Shown here one piece after another: positions 56,988-64,000 of a stretch of DNA of 64,000 nucleotides. A program made the position numbers and the translations under genes. The notes below the pieces were generated by a model that did no database searches, was not told the DNA's origin, and was given only the letters and a program-made list of their open reading frames with translations. Origin of the DNA: Hallella multisaccharivorax DSM 17128. Its GTDB lineage: Bacteria; Bacteroidota; Bacteroidia; Bacteroidales; Bacteroidaceae. The DNA lies in contig NZ_GL945017.1 of NCBI RefSeq assembly GCF_000218235.1, positions 461,297-525,296 on the forward strand, read 5' to 3'. The number at the start of each line of letters is the position of its first letter. Positions within the stretch are counted from its first letter, which is position 1.

Positions 56988-58859
56988 ATGGATTTTAAAT
57001 ACGACGTCATCGTCATCGGAGGCGGACATGCCGGCTGTGAGGCTGCATGCGCCGCAGCCAACATGGGAGCCAAGACCTGTCTCATTACCATGGACATGAA
57101 CAAGATAGCGCAGATGAGCTGCAACCCTGCTGTGGGCGGAATTGCCAAAGGGCAGATCGTGCGCGAGATTGATGCCTTAGGCGGTCAGATGGGTATCGTC
57201 ACCGACCGTACGGCCATACAGTTTCGCATGCTCAATAAAGGCAAAGGCCCGGCCGTATGGTCACCAAGAGCGCAGTGCGACCGTGGAAAGTTCATCTGGG
57301 AATGGCGTAGCAGGCTCGATCATACCGACAATCTCGACATCTGGCAAGACCAGGCTGAGGAGCTCATCGTGGAGAATGGCATAGCCGTCGGCGTAAAAAC
57401 TATCTGGGGTGTAGAGTTTCGCGCAGGTGCCGTAGTGCTTACAGCCGGTACCTTCCTCAACGGACTCATGCACATAGGCCATCATCAAGTACCTGGTGGC
57501 AGAGTGGCAGAACCTGCGTCCTACCACCTCACTGAGTCCATTACAAAGTGGGGCGTGAGGGCTGGAAGGATGAAAACGGGTACGCCTGTGCGTCTCGACA
57601 AGCGCACCATTCACTTTGAGGACACCGAAGAACAACCTGGTGACACCGACTGGCATCAGTTCTCTTACATGAGGGTGCAACATGCTCTCAAGCGGCTACC
57701 TTGCTGGACTTGTAACACCAATGAGGAGGTGCACCACATCCTGCGAGACGACATCGCAAATTCTCCACTTTTCAACGGGCAAATTCGAAGCACAGGACCA
57801 CGCTACTGTCCCTCCATAGAGACCAAGCTCATGGTGTTTCCCGACCGTGACCATCACCTCTTATTTATAGAGCCTGAGGGCGAGAATACCAATGAGATGT
57901 ACCTCAACGGCTTCTCGTCGTCCATGCCGATGGAGACCCAACTGAAAGCTATCCACCAGATTCCCGCCCTCAGAGATGTCAGAGCCTACCGTCCTGGCTA
58001 TGCGATAGAGTACGACTATTTCGACCCCACGCAGCTAAGCCACTCCCTTGAGTCCAAAATCATTCCCCGACTCTTCCTCGCAGGGCAGGTCAACGGTACA
58101 ACAGGGTATGAGGAAGCTGCAGGACAGGGACTCATGGCAGGCGTAAATGCCGCACTCAGATGTGCCGGTTCCGATCCGTTTATCCTCAAACGAGATGAAG
58201 CCTATATCGGCGTACTCATCGACGATCTCTGTACAAAAGGCGTGGATGAGCCCTACCGCATGTTCACCTCAAGGGCTGAATACCGCATCCTTCTTCGGCA
58301 AGATGATGCGGATGCAAGACTGACAGAGAAGGCGTATGCCATAGGTTTAGCGAAAAAAAACCGCTACGACCGATGGATGAGTAAAAAGGCTGAGATCAGG
58401 AAACTGATGGATTTCTGCGACAATACGTCTGTACACCCGAAAGAAATCAACAATGCACTTGAAGCCATCGACACTACCCCACTCCAATTCGGTTGCAAAA
58501 TCGTCGACCTTATCGCACGGCCACAACTCAGCATCCCTACTTTATCAGAAATAATTCCGGATCTGAAGATGACTCTCGATGCTATTAGCAACCGGAAAGA
58601 GGAGATTATTGAGGCCGCCGAAGTGATGATAAAGTATAAGGGGTATATAGAGCGTGAGAAAATCGTTGCGGAGAAAATGCACCGTCTGGAGAACATTAAG
58701 ATAAAAGGGCACTTCCATTACACAGACATCTCAGAGATTAGTACCGAAGGTCGTCAAAAGCTTGAACGCATCGATCCGGATACGTTGGCAGAAGCCAGTC
58801 GCATCCCCGGCGTATCACCATCGGACATCAATGTCCTGCTCGTATTGCTCGGAAGATAA
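56988..58859 (+). CDS. mnmG: tRNA uridine 5-carboxymethylaminomethyl modification enzyme MnmG
   Basis: MnmG (GidA) works with MnmE to modify the wobble uridine of several tRNAs. The 623 residues contain the FAD-binding GGGHAGCEAACAAANMG (about 12-28), the family motif SCNPAVGGIAKG (about 46-57), the AGQVNGTTGYEEAAGQGL region near residue 370, and a C-terminal helical domain (YIGVLIDDLCTKGVDEPYRM near 410). The length is normal. ATG 56988 (MDFKYDVIVIGGG) starts the first FAD strand; an in-frame ATG at 56955 lies in the promoter area. It is followed by apt and uvrC. Confidence 0.97.
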   Translation: MDFKYDVIVIGGGHAGCEAACAAANMGAKTCLITMDMNKIAQMSCNPAVGGIAKGQIVREIDALGGQMGIVTDRTAIQFRMLNKGKGPAVWSPRAQCDRGKFIWEWRSRLDHTDNLDIWQDQAEELIVENGIAVGVKTIWGVEFRAGAVVLTAGTFLNGLMHIGHHQVPGGRVAEPASYHLTESITKWGVRAGRMKTGTPVRLDKRTIHFEDTEEQPGDTDWHQFSYMRVQHALKRLPCWTCNTNEEVHHILRDDIANSPLFNGQIRSTGPRYCPSIETKLMVFPDRDHHLLFIEPEGENTNEMYLNGFSSSMPMETQLKAIHQIPALRDVRAYRPGYAIEYDYFDPTQLSHSLESKIIPRLFLAGQVNGTTGYEEAAGQGLMAGVNAALRCAGSDPFILKRDEAYIGVLIDDLCTKGVDEPYRMFTSRAEYRILLRQDDADARLTEKAYAIGLAKKNRYDRWMSKKAEIRKLMDFCDNTSVHPKEINNALEAIDTTPLQFGCKIVDLIARPQLSIPTLSEIIPDLKMTLDAISNRKEEIIEAAEVMIKYKGYIEREKIVAEKMHRLENIKIKGHFHYTDISEISTEGRQKLERIDPDTLAEASRIPGVSPSDINVLLVLLGR

Positions 58860-58898
58860 AATGAGATCTATAAAATGGAAATGCGAAAACACTTACAA

Positions 58899-58914
58899 AG
58901 TTTCACGTGAAACA
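58899..58914. promoter_or_regulatory. parS-like ParB binding site 1
   Basis: AGTTTCACGTGAAACA contains the perfect 14-bp palindrome GTTTCACGTGAAAC (58900-58913) and matches 15 of 16 bases of the bacterial parS consensus TGTTTCACGTGAAACA. It lies in the 113-bp gap between mnmG and apt. Confidence 0.85.
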
Positions 58915-58972
58915 AATAAAGACGTAATCAATTGAAAACAAACAAGATATAACTTAAAGTTAAACGTAAAAG

Positions 58973-59503
58973 ATGAACAACCAGACATTAGTGGAAAACC
59001 TACGATGCATTCCTGACTGGCCGATTAAAGGCGTCAACTTCCGCGACGTAACTACCCTTTTCAAGAATGCGGAATGTATCAAGATCATCAGTGACATGAT
59101 GTACAATCTCTACAAGGATAAAGGCATCACAAAAATCGTGGGCATCGAGAGTCGCGGCTTTGTCATGAGCTCCGCAGCTGCCATCAGGCTGAACGCCGGC
59201 ATCGTATTGTGCCGCAAACCAGGCAAGTTGCCATGCGACACCATACAACAAAGCTATGCCAAAGAGTACGGCATCGATACGATAGAAATACACAAAGACG
59301 CCATCTCTCCCGATGACGTGGTGCTCCTTCACGACGATTTGCTGGCAACAGGTGGCACTATGAAGGCAGCCTGCGACCTCGTAAGAAAGTTCAATCCAAA
59401 GAGAATCTACTGCAATTTCATCATGGAGCTCAACTCCGAGTTCCCCCACACACGTGACATCTTTGACAAAGACATTGAGGTGACAAGCCTACTGAAGTTT
59501 TAG
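58973..59503 (+). CDS. apt: Adenine phosphoribosyltransferase
   Basis: Apt makes AMP from adenine and PRPP in purine salvage. The 176 residues form a type I phosphoribosyltransferase with the PRPP-binding loop VVLLHDDLLATGGTMKAA (about 117-134, Asp-Asp pair present) and the upstream ESRGFVMSSAAAIRL and CRKPGKLPCDT. It lies between two parS-like sites; the second overlaps its stop codon. Conserved neighbours are mnmG and uvrC, an order common in Bacteroidales. Confidence 0.96.
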   Translation: MNNQTLVENLRCIPDWPIKGVNFRDVTTLFKNAECIKIISDMMYNLYKDKGITKIVGIESRGFVMSSAAAIRLNAGIVLCRKPGKLPCDTIQQSYAKEYGIDTIEIHKDAISPDDVVLLHDDLLATGGTMKAACDLVRKFNPKRIYCNFIMELNSEFPHTRDIFDKDIEVTSLLKF

Positions 59504-59517
59504 TTCCACGTGAAACA
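59502..59517. promoter_or_regulatory. parS-like ParB binding site 2
   Basis: AGTTCCACGTGAAACA differs from the full palindrome by one base (C for T) and matches a form often seen at parS sites. It overlaps the last bases of the apt stop codon and lies 41 bp before uvrC. Confidence 0.75.
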
Positions 59518-59558
59518 AACAGCGACTAAGGTGTCAATCATATAGCAAGTTAGCGACG

Positions 59559-61403
59559 ATGACTAAAGAAGAGAATGAAAATAGGCTCGCATACCTGAAG
59601 AACATCGTTCTCAATATGCCTGAGAAGCCAGGAAGCTACCAGTATTACGACGATCTCAGAGAGAACGGCGGGGCCATCATCTATGTGGGAAAGGCCAAGA
59701 ATCTCAAGCGCAGAGTGTCAAGCTATTTCCATAAGGAGGTGGACCGCTTCAAGACAAAGGTTCTCGTCTCAAAGATCAAAGATATCTCCTATACGGTGGT
59801 CAACACTGAGGAAGACGCCTTGTTGCTTGAGAATTCTCTTATCAAGAAGTACAATCCTAAGTACAATGTCCTGCTCAAAGACGGCAAGACCTACCCCTCC
59901 ATCATTGTCACCAATGAGTACTTCCCACGCATTTTCAAGACGCGACACATCGACAAACGACTGGGGACTTACTTTGGTCCTTATCCGCACATCTCTTCCA
60001 TGTACATCGTGCTGGACCTGATTCACAAGGCCTTTAAGCCGCGCAGGTGCCACCAGCCCATCACACAGGAAGGCGTGGACTTAGGAAAATATCGTCCGTG
60101 TCTGGAATATCACATCCACAATTGCGATGGATGCTGTATCGGCAAACAGCTGAGAGAGGAATACTTAGAGAACATCAGGCAGGCAAAAGAAGTGTTGAGA
60201 GGCAACACCCGTGAACTGTCCGAATGGGTTTACAAGCGCATGATGGCCAACGCCAAACTGCTGAGATTCGAGGAAGCAGAGCGCCTGAAGGAGCGCTATC
60301 AGCTGCTGCAAGACTTTGTCTCCAAGAGCGAGGTGGTAAGCCATACCATCACCGACGTGGATGTATTCACCATTACCGACGACGACAACAAGAAGAACGC
60401 GTACATTAATTATATACATGTTAAGAACGGTACCATCAATCAAAGCTTCACCTACGAATACAAACGAAAACTCGACGAGAGCGACGAGGATCTGCTCATA
60501 CAGGCCATTCCAGATATCAGAGAGCGCTTTAACAGTTCCGCTAAAGAGATTATCGTACCTTTCGAAATGGAGTGGAAGCTGCGTGATGCCGTCTTTTTCG
60601 TGCCGCAGAGAGGCGACAAGAAGCACCTGTTAGAGCTTTCAGAGATGAATGGAAAACAGTACCGGTTTGACCGTTTGAAGCAGACCGAAAAGCTCAATCC
60701 GGAGCAAAAGCAGACCCGACTCATGAAAGAGCTGAAGGAAAAGCTGCATCTCGACAACCTCCCCTACCAGATAGAGTGCTTTGATAACTCCAATATCTCG
60801 GGCACCGACGCTGTTGCGGGCTGCATCGTATACAAAGGTATGAAGCCGTCCAGAAGAGATTACCGGAAATATAACATCAGGACCGTTGTCGGACCCGACG
60901 ATTACGCCTCGATGCAGGAAGTGGTGCGCCGCCGCTATTCCCGTATGACAGAAGATGGTACGCCCCTTCCAGACCTCATCATTACGGATGGAGGAAAAGG
61001 GCAGATGGACGTTGTGAGAGAGGTTGTAGAGGATGAATTGCACCTCCACATCCCTATCGCAGGTCTGGCTAAAGACGACCGACACCGCACCAACGAACTG
61101 CTGTTCGGCTTCCCACCACAGGTCATCGGATTGAAAACAGACAGCGAACTGTTTCATATCCTTACGCAGATCCAAGACGAGGTGCACCGTTTCGCCATCA
61201 CTTTCCACCGCGACAAGCGCTCCAAACACGCTTTACACTCCGCCCTCGACGATATCAAAGGCATTGGTCCCAAGAGCCGAGAGGCACTGCTAAAAGTCTT
61301 TAAATCAGTGAAATCAATACGAGATGCAAGTGTAGAACAACTTGCCACCGTCATCGGCAGAGACAAAGCACAGAAGGTTTTCGATTCATTGAACAAACAA
61401 TAG
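59559..61403 (+). CDS. uvrC: Excinuclease ABC subunit C
   Basis: UvrC makes the two cuts around DNA damage in nucleotide excision repair. The 614 residues have the N-terminal GIY-YIG nuclease (about 18-95, PGSYQYYD and IIYVGKAKNLKRRVSSYF), the Cys-rich loop CDGCCIGKQ, a UVR helix, the RNase H-like nuclease domain (IECFDNSNISGTDAVAG, near residue 405, and LIITDGGKGQ, near 470), and C-terminal helix-hairpin-helix motifs (IKGIGPKSREALLKVF). The length is normal. It lies 55 bp after apt, with the second parS-like site in between. Confidence 0.97.
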   Translation: MTKEENENRLAYLKNIVLNMPEKPGSYQYYDDLRENGGAIIYVGKAKNLKRRVSSYFHKEVDRFKTKVLVSKIKDISYTVVNTEEDALLLENSLIKKYNPKYNVLLKDGKTYPSIIVTNEYFPRIFKTRHIDKRLGTYFGPYPHISSMYIVLDLIHKAFKPRRCHQPITQEGVDLGKYRPCLEYHIHNCDGCCIGKQLREEYLENIRQAKEVLRGNTRELSEWVYKRMMANAKLLRFEEAERLKERYQLLQDFVSKSEVVSHTITDVDVFTITDDDNKKNAYINYIHVKNGTINQSFTYEYKRKLDESDEDLLIQAIPDIRERFNSSAKEIIVPFEMEWKLRDAVFFVPQRGDKKHLLELSEMNGKQYRFDRLKQTEKLNPEQKQTRLMKELKEKLHLDNLPYQIECFDNSNISGTDAVAGCIVYKGMKPSRRDYRKYNIRTVVGPDDYASMQEVVRRRYSRMTEDGTPLPDLIITDGGKGQMDVVREVVEDELHLHIPIAGLAKDDRHRTNELLFGFPPQVIGLKTDSELFHILTQIQDEVHRFAITFHRDKRSKHALHSALDDIKGIGPKSREALLKVFKSVKSIRDASVEQLATVIGRDKAQKVFDSLNKQ

Positions 61404-61429
61404 TATTATTCGAGTTATAAAAGACGATC

Positions 61430-61882
61430 ATGAGAATAGTCATACAACGTGTCACCCACGCATCGGTAACGATTGAAGGAAAGGTAAAATCAGAAATAGG
61501 AAAAGGCTATCTCATTCTTGTTGGCATCTGTTCAGAAGACACAGAGGAAGACGCCGCCTGGCTTGTCAGGAAGATTGTAGGTTTGCGTGTCTTCGACGAT
61601 GCAGAAGGAGTGATGAATCTCAGCATCGGCGATGTGGATGGCGACGTGCTTGTCGTGTCACAGTTCACACTGATGGCAAGCTATAAGAAGGGCAACAGGC
61701 CCAGCTGGCTTAAGGCCGCATCCCACTCCATCTCTATTCCCTTGTATAACCGCTTCTGTGAATTACTGTCCGAAACCATGGGTAAACCCATAGGAACAGG
61801 CGAGTTTGGCGCGATGATGAAAGTGGAATTGCTCAACGACGGCCCTGTCACTATCTGCATGGATACCAAGAACAAGGAATGA
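61430..61882 (+). CDS. dtd: D-aminoacyl-tRNA deacylase
   Basis: Dtd removes D-amino acids wrongly attached to tRNA. The 150-residue protein shows the two signature motifs, SQFTLMASYKKGNRPSW (about 78-94) and NDGPVTI (about 137-143), the cis-Gly-Pro active-site element. It follows uvrC by 26 bp and probably shares its mRNA. In other Bacteroidales it is commonly followed by mazG and deoC; here neither follows, and the sequence becomes AT-rich. Confidence 0.94.
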   Translation: MRIVIQRVTHASVTIEGKVKSEIGKGYLILVGICSEDTEEDAAWLVRKIVGLRVFDDAEGVMNLSIGDVDGDVLVVSQFTLMASYKKGNRPSWLKAASHSISIPLYNRFCELLSETMGKPIGTGEFGAMMKVELLNDGPVTICMDTKNKE

Positions 61883-62385
61883 CGAAAGCTCACCACAAAA
61901 CGGCTTAGAGACCGTTAGAAGCACATGAAAAAGGGCAAACGGATTCGGCCCGCCGGCGAGATGCTCTCAAAAAATCAATTCATAGATGAGATAAAAGCTC
62001 CATTCATACTCATAATCACCTATTATACAAGTAATTATACAACACTATTTTGACTATTTTATTACAATAGCAAATTGCGAAAGAGAGTAACTACCCAGTC
62101 TTTTTCAGCAGGCCAGCCAAAGCTTGAAGTTAAAGAGTTATAAAGTCTTATTTATGATTTTCCAGTTACGTCTGTTTCAGGTCAAAAGAGCGAGTCTTCC
62201 CCATAGCACCTTCTTCATTTGGAGAGTTGCTTGGTTATGCCTTTTCAAAGCACTTAAGCAACGGCAACACCCATGAGGAGAATAAAGTCATGGAGGAGGA
62301 CAACAAGGACATATTATGAAACGACAGAACGTAACTTGGGTACCGATTCAACCGTTATTACAGCGGTACCGTTTCGCCGATACTG
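61883..62385. other. Gene-free region after dtd
   Basis: No convincing gene is visible in these 503 bp. A short inverted repeat GGTACCG (62339-62345) and CGGTACC (62364-62370) lies near the acyltransferase 3' end. The base composition changes here from the core genes to AT-rich DNA, so this is probably the junction of an acquired or rearranged segment. Confidence 0.45.
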
Positions 62386-63315
62386 TCACCTTAATATTTT
62401 TTTCCGTCCAAAAAGAATGGAAAGGTGAGACCAATCCATAATTTTAGCAATATAGATGCTACCAATGATACTGATCAAAATAGTAAGAAACGAATGTAAC
62501 ACTCCTGTAGAATCAAATCTGAAAAAAGGTAATATAAATTTTGACAACATCGTAAATATTGGATGGAAAATATAAATTGGGAAAGTGTTTCTCCCTATAT
62601 ACTCTATTGCAACCTTAGTCCGTCCTTTAATCAGAGAGAAGAAGTAAGAGGAGAAGGACAAGAAAGAGAATACACATATCAGAACCGATATGGTCCCCCA
62701 ATCATGAAAACCCGTGTCTGCAATCAACAAACAAAAGGGGATGAGTGGCCACAGACTCCTGATGTATATTCGTGAGAAATCCTTATAGTATTGCCTTATC
62801 CCCACTCCTATGAAATAGTATACAGCCGTCTTGATATTCAAGAAAGGGGTCAACAATGAGACGATTATCAGCAAGGATGCAAATATGGAATACTTTGCCG
62901 TGACATCGATCCTGTCTGAAATATGGAATGCAAAATAATAAAGGATTCCACACACCATCATTGCATGCAGAAACCAATAAGGACCAATGGACTTAATAAA
63001 GAGGATATTAAGGATAGTGGGTATGTCACATACCTTAATACCATCACGAACAGGAAGGAACAAGGATAAAACTGCATAACCTATTACAAGAATCATATAT
63101 GGCAACCATATTCTTAATATATAAAGAGTATAATCTTGGATAGGTTTGTTGATATTTACTAAAAAACCTGTTATCACTAAAAAAGTTGGCATTATAAAAG
63201 ACAAAATGCCGCTCTTTGCCAATGGATACACATTACCAAAATTTACTATATGTACAAGAATAACTAAGACTATTAAGATCGCTCTAAAAAAATCAATATC
63301 TCTACTGTATTTCAT
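62386..63315 (-). CDS. Acyltransferase 3-family membrane protein
   Basis: The 309-residue protein has about ten hydrophobic segments and the start of an acyltransferase-3 (OafA/YrhL-like) domain: MKYSRDIDFFRAILIVLVILVH, with the family's early Asp, Arg and conserved His, and later GPYWFLHAMM. It lacks the C-terminal SGNH domain of long members. Such proteins add acyl groups to surface sugars or lipids. ATG 63315 is chosen over 63330 because it starts the conserved segment. It is AT-rich compared with the rest of the window, which suggests horizontal transfer. Confidence 0.78.
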   Translation of the reverse strand: MKYSRDIDFFRAILIVLVILVHIVNFGNVYPLAKSGILSFIMPTFLVITGFLVNINKPIQDYTLYILRIWLPYMILVIGYAVLSLFLPVRDGIKVCDIPTILNILFIKSIGPYWFLHAMMVCGILYYFAFHISDRIDVTAKYSIFASLLIIVSLLTPFLNIKTAVYYFIGVGIRQYYKDFSRIYIRSLWPLIPFCLLIADTGFHDWGTISVLICVFSFLSFSSYFFSLIKGRTKVAIEYIGRNTFPIYIFHPIFTMLSKFILPFFRFDSTGVLHSFLTILISIIGSIYIAKIMDWSHLSILFGRKKILR

Positions 63316-63364
63316 TTGGAAGACAACCATTCTCTACCCAGAGAGCAGAGAATGGATTTGAAAG

Positions 63365-63575
63365 TTATTCAACAATAAATGTAGCACCCTTTTGGCATTC
63401 AAAGCCATTCTTTATTATCGTTTCAGATGTGCTATTTAATTTCAGGTTGGCACCATTGTAAATTATTACATTTCCATAGGGAATAGAGGATGTTACATCA
63501 TAATAACCAACTTACTTGCACAAAACCCCGAGTTAAAACTACGGAAAAAAGTCCGAACACAAAGATTCTTTTCAT
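63365..63575 (-). pseudogene. Small secreted protein gene, frameshifted
   Basis: ATG 63575 opens a signal peptide (MKRIFVFGLFSVVLTRGFVQ). The frame ends at a TGA near 63499, but another frame continues to TAA 63365 with DVTSSIPYGNVIIYNGANL and TIIKNGFECQKGATFIVE. The latter matches the short beta-strand repeat end of secreted Bacteroidetes proteins. A single base change would restore one frame. A -7 box TATCTTTG lies upstream (complement of 63619-63626). Confidence 0.6.
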
Positions 63576-63933
63576 ACATATTGGCATATTAGTACTGTTT
63601 AAGAATTAGAGTTTATTGCAAAGATAGTCCTTTCCTTTCAATATACCTAATATATTAATAAATATTTATGATTTTTATATAAAAGGAATTATCCTACCAT
63701 TTGAATGTAGCTCAAGCTCCTATAACTCGTTGGTGGAATCAGGTTAATACATACTTAATTCTGCCTATAGGCTTATTATTGATGAAATTTACTTCTTCAA
63801 TGAACTCTTTGCTGAGAATGACTAAGAAATAGTCATTCGGAATTTGTCATGCCTCAAAAGACTAAGTTGTTACAATGTTGTATAAGAATACCCCCCCTGA
63901 GAACCGCATAAAATAGAAACACCGCAGGAGGAT

Positions 63934-64000
63934 ATGGGAAAGTCAGCTAAAAAATCTGATTTTCGACTGTCAACCAATTTAACAAATGACGAGAAAGTGT
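63934..64000 (+). CDS. Start of an unidentified gene (runs off window)
   Basis: ATG 63934 follows an excellent ribosome binding site (aggagg, 63926-63931) and the frame stays open to the end of the window: MGKSAKKSDFRLSTNLTNDE and on. The charged start could belong to a transposase or another small protein, but 22 codons are too few to tell. The 350 bp before it (63580-63930) hold only the -7 box at 63619-63626 and AT-rich DNA with no clear gene. Confidence 0.4.
   Translation, partial: MGKSAKKSDFRLSTNLTNDEKV

Noticed and set aside
62563-62775. Plus-strand frame inside the acyltransferase gene
   Set aside because: Antisense to a gene with clear membrane-protein features; no ribosome binding site.

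Overview
The window reads as a chromosomal segment of a Bacteroidales bacterium, most likely Prevotellaceae (Prevotella or a sister genus). The reasons are repeated promoters of the form TTTG-N20-TAnnTTTG, SusC/SusD transport pairs with DUF6377-type regulators, a NigD-like lipoprotein, a three-gene quinol:fumarate reductase, and a SUF operon next to rimP-nusA-infB. Most genes are of moderate GC content. The last 2 kb and parts of 40.7-46.6 kb are AT-richer and look acquired or decayed. The species cannot be named from the sequence alone.

Layout. 1-5.4 kb: tail of a secreted carbohydrate-binding protein, a 22-bp tandem repeat array, then rimP-nusA-infB behind a leader with a terminator-like hairpin. 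5.4-12 kb: sufBCD-sufS, rnhB and a WYL regulator. 12-18.7 kb (minus strand): a truncated AAA-ATPase-like gene, rubrerythrin, a second 22-bp array, pnp, a polysaccharide flippase and a fused SpmA/SpmB protein. 18.8-21.9 kb: a NigD-like lipoprotein, an ECF sigma factor, and a protein joining an anti-sigma-like cytoplasmic region and one membrane segment to a C-terminal beta-barrel-like domain; then a LOG-family gene. 22-25.2 kb: a DEAD-box helicase with a probable TTG start, a five-unit 22-bp array and a TlpA-like thioredoxin. 25.2-31.1 kb: a collapsed polysaccharide utilisation locus (PUL), with an intact GH3 gene, a SusC gene fused by deletion to the frameshifted 3' end of a GH16 gene, and a regulator broken by frameshifts and a stop. 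31.1-40.4 kb: PfkB kinase, M16 peptidase, THUMP-like methyltransferase, a 30-codon membrane-peptide gene with its own promoter and terminator, dusB, and frdCAB. 40.6-46.6 kb: a CAT-anticodon tRNA followed by an accessory island with an ISL3-like element, a broken serine recombinase, a lipoprotein, an IS256 element and a DUF1016 nuclease remnant. 46.6-56.6 kb: a second PUL with broken GH97, GH71/99-like enzyme, SusD, SusC, two surface proteins and an intact DUF6377 regulator. 57-61.9 kb: mnmG, apt, uvrC and dtd, with two ParB-site (parS) palindromes on either side of apt. 61.9-64 kb: AT-rich tail with an acyltransferase, a broken small secreted protein gene and the start of an unidentified gene.

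How it works together. The core genes cover translation, Fe-S assembly, RNA turnover, anaerobic respiration to succinate, tRNA modification and DNA repair. The two PULs are regulator-controlled glycan uptake systems at different stages: the second is mostly intact, the first has lost its transporter, its endo-acting enzyme and its regulator but kept its beta-glucosidase. The most notable observations are the parS pair, the 22-bp-period arrays in two sequence families, the inner-membrane/beta-barrel fusion downstream of the sigma factor, the small membrane-peptide gene, and the PUL deletion scar.
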